A stretch of DNA of 64,000 nucleotides from Methylotenera_A sp046598525 (GTDB taxonomy: Bacteria; Pseudomonadota; Gammaproteobacteria; Burkholderiales; Methylophilaceae), in the NCBI GenBank assembly GCA_046598525.1, contig JBKJIJ010000012.1:1-64000 (forward strand). Reading direction: 5' to 3'. The number at the start of each line of letters is the position of its first letter. Position 1 is the first letter of the stretch. Both the position numbers and the translations under genes were made by a program. The notes under the pieces were generated by a model. It saw only the letters and a program-made list of their open reading frames with translations, had not been told where the DNA came from and searched no databases. Positions 44,456-52,980 of this stretch are shown here, piece by piece.

Positions 44456-45580
44456 ATGTCTCAACATCATTCTATTGGCATTGTAAAAGCCGAAACCGCC
44501 CATTTTAATACCCCGCTAAATCTAAAAAGTGGCGAAACTTTGCCGCAATTTCATTTGGTTTACGAAACCTATGGCGCGCTAAATGCCGATAAAAGCAATG
44601 CCGTCATTATTTGTCATGCGCTTTCGGGTAATCATCATGTGGCAGGAAAATACGCCGAAACCGATAAAAATGCAGGCTGGTGGGATAACTTAATTGGCCC
44701 TAATAAGCCGCTAGATACCAATAAATTCTTTGTGATTGGCCTTAATAATTTGGGCGGCTGTCATGGCAGCTCTGGGCCAAATAGCATCAACCTTGAAACC
44801 AATCAACCGTTTGGCGCCAGTTTTCCAATTGTAACGGTTGAAGATTGGGTAAATTCGCAGGTTAAGTTATTAGAGTATCTTGGCATTTCAACATTAGCCG
44901 CGGTTGTGGGTGGCAGTTTGGGTGGCATGCAAGCTTTGCAGTGGACCATTGCTTACCCCGATTTAGTGCGCCACGCCTTAATTATTGCCTCTGCCCCCAA
45001 TTTAACCGCGCAAAATATCGCGTTTAACGAAGTGGCGCGCCAAGCGATTATGACCGACCCCGAATTTTATGGCGGTGATTATTACGCGCACAACACTGTG
45101 CCACGCCGTGGCTTGCGTATTGCGCGCATGCTGGGGCACATTACTTATTTAAGTGATGATGCCATGGGCGAAAAATTTGGCCGCAAGCTTAAAGATACGA
45201 TTAAGTATGGTTTTGATGTGGAATTTGAGATGGAATCTTACTTGCGTTATCAAGGCGATAAATTTGCTGGCGAGTTTGATGCCAATACCTATTTACGCAT
45301 GACGCGCGCGCTGGATTATTACGACCCGGCACTAACGTTTCATGATGATTTAAGTGCCGCCCTAAAAGTAGCTAAAGCCCAATTTTTGGTAGTTTCTTTC
45401 ACTAGCGATTGGCGTTTTTCACCCGCGCGTTCACGCGAAATTGTTAAAGCGCTGCTGGATAATGAATTAACCGTGAGCTATGCCGAAGTAACTGCGGCGC
45501 ATGGGCACGATGCCTTTTTAATGCCTGACGCGCATTACCATGCCATTTTACGTTCATATTTACAAAAAATTGAGGTGTAA
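44456..45580 (+). CDS. metX: Homoserine O-acyltransferase (MetX)
   Basis: Activates homoserine for methionine synthesis. Alpha/beta-hydrolase with nucleophile Ser in VVGGSLGGMQALQW (near residue 148), Asp in the FLVVSFTSDWRFSP region and His in GHDAFLMPDAHYH. LNNLGGCHGSSGPNSIN is the substrate-loop motif. Acetyl-CoA versus succinyl-CoA use is undecided: the metW partner and proteobacterial origin favour succinyl. Length (374 aa) is normal. metW follows after two bases. Confidence 0.93.
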   Translation: MSQHHSIGIVKAETAHFNTPLNLKSGETLPQFHLVYETYGALNADKSNAVIICHALSGNHHVAGKYAETDKNAGWWDNLIGPNKPLDTNKFFVIGLNNLGGCHGSSGPNSINLETNQPFGASFPIVTVEDWVNSQVKLLEYLGISTLAAVVGGSLGGMQALQWTIAYPDLVRHALIIASAPNLTAQNIAFNEVARQAIMTDPEFYGGDYYAHNTVPRRGLRIARMLGHITYLSDDAMGEKFGRKLKDTIKYGFDVEFEMESYLRYQGDKFAGEFDANTYLRMTRALDYYDPALTFHDDLSAALKVAKAQFLVVSFTSDWRFSPARSREIVKALLDNELTVSYAEVTAAHGHDAFLMPDAHYHAILRSYLQKIEV

Positions 45581-45582
45581 TT

Positions 45583-46212
45583 ATGTCAACCCCAACTCAA
45601 AATAATGTAAATAATACAAATTTAATGACTAAGTATCGCCAAGATTTTGCCATCATTGCAGGCTGGGTAAGCTTTGGTACTAAAGTATTGGATTTAGGCT
45701 GTGGTGATGGCAGCTTATTACAGTTTTTACGCAGCAGTTTAGAAACCAAAGGCTATGGCGTAGAAAAAGACGATGCCAATTGGTTAGCCTGCTTAGAAAA
45801 CGGCACGAATGTGATTCAAATGGACTTAGAAGCCGGTTTATCAGGCTTTGAAGACCAATCATTTGATACTGTGATTTTGTCGCAAACGCTACAAGCTATG
45901 CACAATACAGAAGGAATTGTGCAAGAAATGTTACGCGTTGGGCGCGAAGTGATTGTGACTTTCCCTAATTTTGGCTATTGGCGTAATCGTTTGCAAATCA
46001 CGCGCGGCAATATGCCTGTTTCTAAAAGCTTGCCTTACGAATGGTTTAATACGCCCAATGTGCACCTTTGTACTATTAACGATTTTGACCAATTTTGTAA
46101 AAATCACAATATTACGATTTTAGAGCGTAAAGTGATTACCGACACACAAGAAGTGAGCTTTATGCCAAACCTATTGGGTAACTTAGCCATGTATCGCTTA
46201 AAAGCAAAATAG
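45583..46212 (+). CDS. metW: Methionine biosynthesis protein MetW
   Basis: A SAM-methyltransferase-fold protein that works with MetX; in several proteobacteria MetX is poorly active without it. The SAM loop is VLDLGCGDGSLLQFL. The metW-typical segments are SQTLQAMHNTEGIVQEMLRVG and VTFPNFGYWRNRLQIT, with GNMPVSKSLPYEWFNTPNVH following. Length (209 aa) is normal. The first base of the next gene's GTG start is the last base of the metW TAG. Confidence 0.93.
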   Translation: MSTPTQNNVNNTNLMTKYRQDFAIIAGWVSFGTKVLDLGCGDGSLLQFLRSSLETKGYGVEKDDANWLACLENGTNVIQMDLEAGLSGFEDQSFDTVILSQTLQAMHNTEGIVQEMLRVGREVIVTFPNFGYWRNRLQITRGNMPVSKSLPYEWFNTPNVHLCTINDFDQFCKNHNITILERKVITDTQEVSFMPNLLGNLAMYRLKAK

Positions 46213-47495
46213 TGCAAAACACTACGTCTATTAACAACACCTCTATTTGGCAATCGTTGATGAGCAAAAAAATGCTTATCTGCATTTTTACTGGCTTTAG
46301 CTCTGGCTTGCCGCTGTATATTTTAATCAGCCTTTTGCCAGCTTGGCTGCGTAGCGAAGGCGTTAATCTTAAAGCGATTGGCTTATTTGCTTTAATTAAC
46401 CTGCCATTTACCTGGAAATTTTTGTGGGCACCATTTTTTGATCGCTATATTCCGCAATTAGGCAAATTTACCATGGGCCGCCGCCGCGGCTGGCTGATTA
46501 TCTCGCAATTATTTTTGCTGATTTCTATACCAGCTTTTGGCGCGTTTAATCCTAAGCTAGACATTTGGGCAATCGCTTATTTGGCCACTGTTGTAGCCTT
46601 TTTTAGTGCCTCACAAGATATTGTTTTAGATGCTTATCGCCGCGAATTATTGATTGATAATGAATTGGGCTTGGGCAATGCGGTTCATGTAAACGCCTAC
46701 AAAATTGCGGGTTTAATTCCTGGCTCTTTATCGTTAATTTTGGCCGACCACATGGCATGGAGCAGTGTGTTTACCATTACGGCGCTGTTTATGTTGCCCG
46801 GTATTTTGATGACGATTTTTGTGAAAGAGCCTGCCTTAAAAGAAGGCAGACCAAGAACGCTAAGAGCGGCTGTAATAGAACCGTTTAAAGAATTTATGAA
46901 CCGAAACGGTTTAAAAACCGCCACACTTATTTTGGCGTTTATTTTCTTTTATAAATTGGGCGATAGCATGGCAACTGCGCTAGCCACGCCGTTTTATTTA
47001 GATATGGGGTTCAGCAAAACCGAAATTGGCTTAATTGCTAAAAACGCTGGCCTATGGCCAAGTGTAATTGGTGGCTTATTGGGTGGCGTTTGGATGTTTA
47101 AATTGGGCATTAATCGCGCGCTATGGGTATTTGGTTTTGTGCAAATGATTGCCATATTGGGATTTGCATTTTTAGCCACGGTTGGCCATAGTTTATTGTG
47201 GTTAGGCATTGTAATTGGCGTAGAGGCATTTGGCGTAGGCTTAGGAACGGCGGCGTTTGTGGCCTACATTGCGCAAACCACGCACCCGCTTTACACTGCC
47301 ACACAATTTGCCTTATTTACCAGCTTAGCTGCCGTACCGCGCACCTTTGCCAATGCCGCAACCGGTTATATGGTGGAAAATTTAGGCTGGTTTAAATTTT
47401 TTATGTTGTGTTTTATTTTCGCCATTCCTGGCATGTTGTTGTTGTTTAAAGTGGCACCTTGGAACACGATTAAAGAAAACGAAGCCTCACTTTAA
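46212..47495 (+). CDS. ampG: AmpG-like muropeptide MFS transporter
   Basis: A twelve-helix MFS permease. Family marks are FTGFSSGLPLYILISLLPAWL in helix 1, PFTWKFLWAPFFDRY after helix 2, MGRRRGWLIISQ and the diagnostic SASQDIVLDAYRREL. AmpG imports anhydromuropeptides for wall recycling. Length (427 aa) is a little shorter than E. coli AmpG. The start is GTG overlapping the metW stop by one base, so it is coupled to metXW, although no functional link is known. Confidence 0.85.
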   Translation: MQNTTSINNTSIWQSLMSKKMLICIFTGFSSGLPLYILISLLPAWLRSEGVNLKAIGLFALINLPFTWKFLWAPFFDRYIPQLGKFTMGRRRGWLIISQLFLLISIPAFGAFNPKLDIWAIAYLATVVAFFSASQDIVLDAYRRELLIDNELGLGNAVHVNAYKIAGLIPGSLSLILADHMAWSSVFTITALFMLPGILMTIFVKEPALKEGRPRTLRAAVIEPFKEFMNRNGLKTATLILAFIFFYKLGDSMATALATPFYLDMGFSKTEIGLIAKNAGLWPSVIGGLLGGVWMFKLGINRALWVFGFVQMIAILGFAFLATVGHSLLWLGIVIGVEAFGVGLGTAAFVAYIAQTTHPLYTATQFALFTSLAAVPRTFANAATGYMVENLGWFKFFMLCFIFAIPGMLLLFKVAPWNTIKENEASL

Positions 47496-47498
47496 ATC

Positions 47499-47639
47499 CG
47501 TCATTCCCGCGCAGGCGGGAATCCAGTTCAATTCAAAACATAGCCACTATTAAAACTTTAATTAGCTTTCAGCAAATCGTTAAAACAAAATTATTTAAAT
47601 TTATAGCTGCCTGGATTCCCGCCTACGCGGGAATGACGC
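47499..47639. repeat. Dispersed palindrome, family B, copy 2
   Basis: CGTCATTCCCGCGCAGGCGG..AATCCAG at the left and CTGGATTCCCGCCTACGCGG..AATGACG at the right, separated by about 80 AT-rich bases. Two dRS3-like ATTCCC-N8-GGGAAT units lie at 47503-47522 and 47616-47635. It begins four bases after the ampG stop and may act as its terminator. Confidence 0.88.
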
Positions 47640-47724
47640 TATTTAGTTTTTGTAACTTTCACAGTATTTTTGTAAGTAATTGAGATGCCGTGCGACTAAC
47701 TCCTACCCTAAAAGGAGTTTTATC

Positions 47725-48513
47725 ATGCGCATTGTTGCCTCTGCATTTTTTGCCTTAAGCTTACTCAATATCGTCACCCAATCTGCCATTGCCGCTGAAT
47801 GCTCTGCCAAAAGTGGTGCCTCACAAGTACCCTTGCTTGAGCTATACACCTCTGAAGGTTGCAGCAGCTGCCCGCCTGCCGATAAATGGTTAAGCAACTT
47901 AAAACAAGATTCTAGTCAGCTAATTCCATTGGCTTTTCATGTAGATTATTGGGACTATATTGGCTGGAAAGATAAATTTTCTAGCGCTGAATACTCGGCT
48001 AGACAACGCAAAATAGCGGCGTTTAATAGCGCTGGCTTTGTTTACACGCCACAATTTGTGATGAATGGCCGCGATTTTAAGGGCTCTGATGGTTCACGCT
48101 TAAATAGCATGGTTGAATCCAGCCAAAAATTGGCATCGCGCGCCAATTTAAGTTTAAAAGCCGCAACGCAAGCCAATGGCGAAATTACGTTAACGGTAGA
48201 TGCGCAGGCAGTGCGCCCTAGTGATATTAAGCATAGCGATATTTTTGTGGCGATTTATGAAAATAAATTGGTGAGCAAAGTGAACGCTGGCGAAAACAAT
48301 GGCCGCGAATTAAAACATGATTTTGTGGTGCGCGAGTTTTTTGGCGCGTACCAAATCAACAATAAAAATGCGTTCAGCAAAAACTTTACCATTAAGCCAA
48401 ATCTTAAAAATCGCGGCTACCAATTAGAAAATATGGGCGCTGTGGTGTTTGTGCAAAATAGCCAAAATGGCGAAATTTTGCAAAGCTTGGCGCTAAAATT
48501 CTGCAATTCTTAG
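47725..48513 (+). CDS. DUF1223 thioredoxin-fold secreted protein
   Basis: A signal peptide (about 1-24, ending IAA) is followed by a DUF1223 domain. LLELYTSEGCSSCPPADKWL has a CxxC redox-type motif, and FHVDYWDYIGWKDKF and VYTPQFVMNGRD (cis-Pro region) are hallmarks. The C-terminal half is beta-rich. Role unknown, probably thiol chemistry in the periplasm. The ATG at 47725 has AAAGGAG nine bases upstream, so the in-frame codons back to 47680 are excluded. It is convergent with the bufferin-type operon. Confidence 0.85.
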   Translation: MRIVASAFFALSLLNIVTQSAIAAECSAKSGASQVPLLELYTSEGCSSCPPADKWLSNLKQDSSQLIPLAFHVDYWDYIGWKDKFSSAEYSARQRKIAAFNSAGFVYTPQFVMNGRDFKGSDGSRLNSMVESSQKLASRANLSLKAATQANGEITLTVDAQAVRPSDIKHSDIFVAIYENKLVSKVNAGENNGRELKHDFVVREFFGAYQINNKNAFSKNFTIKPNLKNRGYQLENMGAVVFVQNSQNGEILQSLALKFCNS

Positions 48514-48583
48514 TTTGCAAATGGCCAATGAGAATATTATTGGCTGAATTGATGATTAAAGCTGTTAATGATTTAAATTATTT

Positions 48584-49345
48584 TTATCGTTTGGCTATTA
48601 AACCTTGATTCAGCCAATTGGATAGATATTGTGCAGCCTGCGTAGTGGGCTCTATGCATTTATCTTCTAGCCACTCACACAAGCCGCCAAAACTCGCCCC
48701 TGTTGCCACCAACTTAATGGCTAGCTCTTCTAAGTTATCCAATGACTGATAATGTGAGCTTAAATCGCTGCGCCAAACCAAGCAAGATTCATTAATTTGA
48801 TTTGGCACTGGTGGTGTTTCTTCAGCATCTAAAGCCTGCCAAACCAATAATACATTCCATTTTAAAGGCAATAATTGCACAGATGGATGAAATACCAGCG
48901 GCAAATCGACCCACGCTTCAGGTGGTAGAGTTGCTAAATCCTGCAACTGTAAAACTGGTGTATCTTCTGCATCAAACGCTAAACCCAGCGCCCATTCAAA
49001 AGCCGCCATTTCGGCCGCAATTGGGTGTTGCGGCAAGGTTTTGATTAAATGCGTTTGCATTTTATCGCCCACCCAGCGCATATTTGGGTAAGTGGATGGG
49101 TATGCATCAATAAAACTACGCGCAGTGGCATCAAATAAATTATCGCCCAGCAAGGCTTTTAGTTTGGGATAGCTATTGGCCAGCGCCTCAATAATGCGCA
49201 ATCGGTAGGCATCGGCGTAAATGCTTAATCGTCTTGTTGCGCCTACTTTTGCATCATCAACGATGCGATTTTTAAACGCCGTACCTTTGCCTGCATCCAT
49301 TAAATAGGCTTGAAAATCAGATTGCAATTTCGCCAATTGACTCAT
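48584..49345 (-). CDS. DUF2063 partner protein of the MNIO enzyme (BufC-like)
   Basis: A 253-aa soluble protein. LAKLQSDFQAYLMDAGKG and VDDAKVGATRRLSIYADAYRLRIIEALANSYPKLKALLGD (start of each block) match the DUF2063 putative DNA-binding/HvfC-BufC N-terminal domain. In described RiPP systems this partner delivers the precursor to the DUF692 oxidase. Its start overlaps the end of the DUF692 gene by four bases, so the two are coupled. The C-terminal half is more divergent. Confidence 0.85.
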   Translation of the reverse strand: MSQLAKLQSDFQAYLMDAGKGTAFKNRIVDDAKVGATRRLSIYADAYRLRIIEALANSYPKLKALLGDNLFDATARSFIDAYPSTYPNMRWVGDKMQTHLIKTLPQHPIAAEMAAFEWALGLAFDAEDTPVLQLQDLATLPPEAWVDLPLVFHPSVQLLPLKWNVLLVWQALDAEETPPVPNQINESCLVWRSDLSSHYQSLDNLEELAIKLVATGASFGGLCEWLEDKCIEPTTQAAQYLSNWLNQGLIAKR

Positions 49346-50178
49346 GCTGCCACCGCTAATTGTTTGGCGGCAATATCACGCGCGATTTGCAGCTCTTGCA
49401 CCAATTCATCTAATTCTGGCATTTGGTCATCGCGCTCTATCATGGTGGATACGGCACCAAAACGTGATAAGGCATGGCCGTATAAATCCCACACAGGGTC
49501 AATCACTGGCGCATCATGCGTATCAATAATGTAATCGCCCTGATTGCTGTGACCCGCTAAATGTATTTGTTGTACGCGGCTTTTTGGGATGCCATCGATA
49601 AACGTTTTTGCATCAAATTGATGGTTATAGCTACTGACATAAATATTATTCACATCCAGCAACAACAGGCAATCGGCTTTTTCGGCAATTAAATCAATAA
49701 ACTCCCATTCTGTCATGCAGGAATCTACATAGCTGGCGTAGCTGGATACATTTTCCAGCAAAATTTGGCGACCTAGATAATCTTGCACAATGCCCACACG
49801 TTCAGCTACATGCAGCGCGGTTTCTTCTGTGTAAGGCAGCGGTAGCAAATCATGCATGTTTTGGCCGTGCACCCCTGTCCAGCATAAATGGTCTGAAATC
49901 CAAGCGGGTTGTACGCGGTCTACTAACTTGCGCAAATCACGCAAATAGTCAGCATCCATGGGCGCGGTTGAGCCTATAGAAAGCGAAACGCCATGCAACA
50001 CCACTGGATAGTTTTCGCGAATGCGATCCAAATACTGTAGCGGTTTTCCGCCAGGTATCATGTAATTTTCTGAAAGCGCTTCAAACCAATCGATATTCGG
50101 TTTGGATTCTAAAATATCGTTGTAATGCTCTGTGCGTAAGCCTAGACCAAAGCCAAGAAAGGGAAGATTTTTAGACAT
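49342..50178 (-). CDS. DUF692 multinuclear iron oxidase (MNIO), BufB-like
   Basis: A TIM-barrel, iron-dependent oxidase that modifies Cys residues of a precursor peptide in methanobactin- and bufferin-type pathways. Likely metal ligands lie in VLHGVSLSIGS, ISDHLCWTG, ILLENVSSY, LLDVNNIYVSSYNH, QIHLAGHSNQ, DTHDAPV and MIERDDQMPELDEL. The start MSKNLPFLGFGLGLRTEHY is typical. Length (278 aa) is normal. It follows the Cys-rich precursor gene by 91 bases and overlaps the DUF2063 gene. Confidence 0.92.
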   Translation of the reverse strand: MSKNLPFLGFGLGLRTEHYNDILESKPNIDWFEALSENYMIPGGKPLQYLDRIRENYPVVLHGVSLSIGSTAPMDADYLRDLRKLVDRVQPAWISDHLCWTGVHGQNMHDLLPLPYTEETALHVAERVGIVQDYLGRQILLENVSSYASYVDSCMTEWEFIDLIAEKADCLLLLDVNNIYVSSYNHQFDAKTFIDGIPKSRVQQIHLAGHSNQGDYIIDTHDAPVIDPVWDLYGHALSRFGAVSTMIERDDQMPELDELVQELQIARDIAAKQLAVAA

Positions 50179-50269
50179 TTTTAATTAAATTTGCGCCTAT
50201 TAAAAAGCCATTCTCACACAAATTGGGGGCAGTTTTGCATGAAAATGGCCTGACATAACGATTCAATAC

Positions 50270-50620
50270 TTAAACAGTGTGACCGCCTTTTGCATCACAC
50301 TCAGCGCCTGTTAACGCCAAATGGCCAGTGCCAGCGCAAGAGTTTTGACCTGCACATGCATTAGCCGCAATAGCGCAAGAACCTTGACCTTTACAAGCAT
50401 TTTTAGCTGTTTTACAGGCGTTGTGACCCTTGCATTCGTTGCCAGCTGTTTTACAAGCGCTGGTGCCTTTACATGAGTTAACGCCAACGCAAGCAACTGT
50501 TGCAGAGCCACTGCTGGCTGATTTAGCGCCGTTACCAGCACAGCCTGCTAAAATTAATGCGGCTGCGCCTACTGCCAATAATGCACCTTTACTCATTTTT
50601 GATGATGTTTGAATAGACAT
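50270..50620 (-). CDS. Cys-rich bufferin-type RiPP precursor, predicted lipoprotein
   Basis: A 116-aa precursor. The signal peptide ends in lipobox LAGC, so Cys27 would be acylated. The mature part has Cys at 44, 50, 56, 63, 69, 76, 82, 89, 95 and 108. From 50 to 95 the spacing alternates six and seven, a 13-residue repeat (CKGTSACKTAGNE, CKGHNACKTAKNA, CKGQGSCAIAANA, CAGQNSC). The pattern and the MNIO/DUF2063 neighbours match BufA2-type bufferins, which bind copper-type metals. AGGAAGGA precedes the ATG. Lipid anchoring is inferred only. Confidence 0.85.
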   Translation of the reverse strand: MSIQTSSKMSKGALLAVGAAALILAGCAGNGAKSASSGSATVACVGVNSCKGTSACKTAGNECKGHNACKTAKNACKGQGSCAIAANACAGQNSCAGTGHLALTGAECDAKGGHTV

Positions 50621-50650
50621 GGTGATTCCTTCCTAAAAGTGATGAAAAAT

Positions 50651-50676
50651 CTACCGTTTTCAGTTTAGAAAGGTAG
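50651..50676. promoter_or_regulatory. Inverted repeat upstream of the bufferin-type operon
   Basis: CTACC-G-TTT and AAA-GGTAG form an imperfect dyad 31-56 bases before the precursor ATG. It could be an operator or a leader hairpin. No ECF sigma gene is nearby. Confidence 0.35.
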
Positions 50677-50785
50677 AGTTGTTGGCTACATGAGGCATGA
50701 CAAAACACTTATCGCGCACTTCACATCACTTTTGTCGGCGTAATCACCCAAGCCTTACAATTTATTTCAATGCTTTAATAGTGGG

Positions 50786-51571
50786 TTACGCATAGTCAAT
50801 AATCAGCGGCGCATGGTCGCTAAATTTTTGCGCTTTATAAATAGATGTTTGCACAGCGCGCGCGGCCAATTCTGGCGTGGATACTTGGTAATCTAGCCGC
50901 CAACCTACATTTTTTTCGTAAGCCGCGCCGCGGTTACTCCACCAGGTATAGCATTCTTCTGTAGTGTTTGGATGCAGCGCGCGATATACATCTACCCAGC
51001 CAACACGCCCAAATAAATCCGTTAGCCAAGCGCGCTCTTCTGGCAAAAATCCAGAATTCTTTTTATTGCCTTTATAATTTTTTAAATCCATTTCTTGATG
51101 CGCGATATTCCAATCGCCGCACACCACCACATCGCGGCCGCTTTTTCTTAGCGCCTCAAGGTGCGGCATAATGCGCGCCAGCACGCTAAATTTAAACGCT
51201 TGCCGCTCTTCGCCGCTTGAGCCGCTAGGCAGATAAAGCGAAATCACACTTAGACTTTTCCCATTTAAATCATCAAAATTGGCTTCAATATAGCGGCCTT
51301 CTGAGTCAATATCCGCAATACCAAGCCCTTCTATCACTAAGTCTGGCTTGGTTTTGCAGTAAATACCCACGCCGCTATAACCCTTTTTTTCGGCATAATG
51401 AAAATAACCGTAGTAGCCAGCTGGCGCTAACATTTCTGCCGTTAAATCCGCCGCTTGCGCTTTTACTTCTTGCAGGCAGATCACATCGGCCTGTTGCGTT
51501 TGTAGCCAAGCAAAAAAGCCCTTGTTGTTAGCAGAACGGATTCCGTTTAAATTAGCCGTTATAATGCGCAT
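50786..51571 (-). CDS. xth: Exodeoxyribonuclease III (AP endonuclease)
   Basis: A base-excision-repair enzyme that cleaves at abasic sites and removes 3' blocks. Exonuclease-endonuclease-phosphatase fold: ITANLNGIRSANNKGFF, metal-binding Glu in CLQEVKA, KKGYSGVGIYCK, catalytic GDWNIAHQEMDL, RLDYQVSTPEL and SDHAPLIIDY. I chose the ATG at 51571 (MRIITANL, 261 aa) because the extra upstream residues lie outside the fold. That puts its start in the spacer divergent from pyrE. Confidence 0.95.
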   Translation of the reverse strand: MRIITANLNGIRSANNKGFFAWLQTQQADVICLQEVKAQAADLTAEMLAPAGYYGYFHYAEKKGYSGVGIYCKTKPDLVIEGLGIADIDSEGRYIEANFDDLNGKSLSVISLYLPSGSSGEERQAFKFSVLARIMPHLEALRKSGRDVVVCGDWNIAHQEMDLKNYKGNKKNSGFLPEERAWLTDLFGRVGWVDVYRALHPNTTEECYTWWSNRGAAYEKNVGWRLDYQVSTPELAARAVQTSIYKAQKFSDHAPLIIDYA

Positions 51572-51593
51572 ATTGACTTTCAATTGATTAATA

Positions 51594-52256
51594 ATGATGA
51601 ACACTCAGCCTAAAGAAAACCAGTTAAGCCAAGATTTTATTGCTTTTTCTATTCAAAAACAGGTACTTAAATTTGGTGAATTTAAAACCAAAGCTGGCCG
51701 ATTAAGCCCTTATTTTTTTAATGCAGGCTTGTTTAACGATGGCGAAAGCTTATTAAAACTAGGCGAATTTTACTACGAGAGCATCCAAAAATCAGGCATA
51801 AAATTCGATATGCTGTTTGGCCCAGCCTACAAAGGCATCACCTTGGCCGCGGCGATTGCCATTGCGTTTGCCAAAAATGGTCATAATTTACCTTATGCCT
51901 ACAATCGCAAAGAAGCTAAAGACCATGGCGAAGGCGGCGTTATTGTAGGTAGTGCATTAAAGGGTCGTGTTTTAATCATTGATGACGTGATTTCGGCAGG
52001 CACATCGGTGCGCGAATCGGTTGATTTGATTACAAAAAATGGCGCAATACCTTGTGGCGTGGCGATAGCGTTAGATAGGCAAGAAAAAGGCTTAGGCGAC
52101 TTATCGGCTGTGCAAGAAGTGCAGAAACTGCATCAGATTCCAGTGTGTGCAATAGCTAATTTAAACGATTTATTACAATACATTCATCAAGATAACGATA
52201 TGGCACAACACTTGCTTTTAGTACAAGCATACCGCAAACAATACGGTGTGATTTGA
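51594..52256 (+). CDS. pyrE: Orotate phosphoribosyltransferase
   Basis: Makes OMP from orotate and PRPP in pyrimidine synthesis. FGEFKTKAGRLSPYFFNAGLF binds orotate, LFGPAYKGITLAA and AYNRKEAKDHGEGG form the flexible loop, and VLIIDDVISAGTSVRES is the PRPP motif. Length (220 aa) is typical. Two adjacent ATGs open the frame. It is divergent from xth, and a DUF4124 gene follows. Confidence 0.96.
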   Translation: MMNTQPKENQLSQDFIAFSIQKQVLKFGEFKTKAGRLSPYFFNAGLFNDGESLLKLGEFYYESIQKSGIKFDMLFGPAYKGITLAAAIAIAFAKNGHNLPYAYNRKEAKDHGEGGVIVGSALKGRVLIIDDVISAGTSVRESVDLITKNGAIPCGVAIALDRQEKGLGDLSAVQEVQKLHQIPVCAIANLNDLLQYIHQDNDMAQHLLLVQAYRKQYGVI

Positions 52257-52296
52257 CAGAATTAAAAAAGCTTAGAATGGAGTTGGGGAGTTGAAA

Positions 52297-52938
52297 ATGA
52301 AAAATTTAACATTAATTGTATGTACTTGCTTAAGCCTAATCACTTTTAATGCCAGCGCTGAAGGCAAAAAAATCGTTAAGTGGGTAGATAGCAGTGGCGT
52401 AACGCATTATGGCGATAAATTGCCTAGCCAAGAAATTGGCCGCAGCAACGTAGAAATGAGCAATAGAGGCATTATTCTTAAAAAAAATGTTGTGTTAAAT
52501 CAACAAGCGGCCGAACAAGATTACCAAAAACAACAAGAAAAATTAGTGCAAGAGCGCCGCGATAAAGTGTTGCTGGCCTCTTACACCAATGTTGAAGAAA
52601 TCGATTTGGCGCGCGACCGCCATTTAGAAACGGATAAAGCCGCTATTCAGGCCTTAATGCAACACAAATTAGTTAACGCCAATCGAACAACGCGCAACAA
52701 CAAAACGGCGCAAGGCTTTAAAGATCAAAACAAAGCAGTGCCAGCTTATTTAGCGGATGAGTTAAAACTTGCACAGTCAGAATCCGATAGGCTTAACAAA
52801 CAAATTGAGCAACGCAAACTGAATATGCTGGCGACTAGCCAATATTTTGCGACCGAAAAAACCCGTTATGAAGCGCTTAAACAACAAACGTTTAATGCAA
52901 CTGAATCAATTGGCGCTGTTAAAACGGTGACTTATTAA
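52297..52938 (+). CDS. DUF4124-containing secreted protein
   Basis: A signal peptide (1-23, ending NASA) is followed by a DUF4124 unit, KKIVKWVDSSGVTHYGDKLPSQE. A long Gln/Lys/Glu-rich helical region with coiled-coil character follows (about 70-205). Function unknown. The ATG at 52297 lies six bases after GGGGAG, which favours it over the TTG at 52291. It is a relative of the protein at 11691. Confidence 0.78.
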   Translation: MKNLTLIVCTCLSLITFNASAEGKKIVKWVDSSGVTHYGDKLPSQEIGRSNVEMSNRGIILKKNVVLNQQAAEQDYQKQQEKLVQERRDKVLLASYTNVEEIDLARDRHLETDKAAIQALMQHKLVNANRTTRNNKTAQGFKDQNKAVPAYLADELKLAQSESDRLNKQIEQRKLNMLATSQYFATEKTRYEALKQQTFNATESIGAVKTVTY

Positions 52939-52980
52939 GTTAATTAGCCCTTAGTTAATTAGCCCTAAATTAATTAGCCA
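52938..52980 (+). repeat. Three short tandem repeats at the gatB stop
   Basis: AGTTAATTAGCCCTT, AGTTAATTAGCCCTA and AATTAATTAGCCA run head to tail. The last includes the gatB stop and final codons, so the others look like local duplications of them. Confidence 0.7.
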
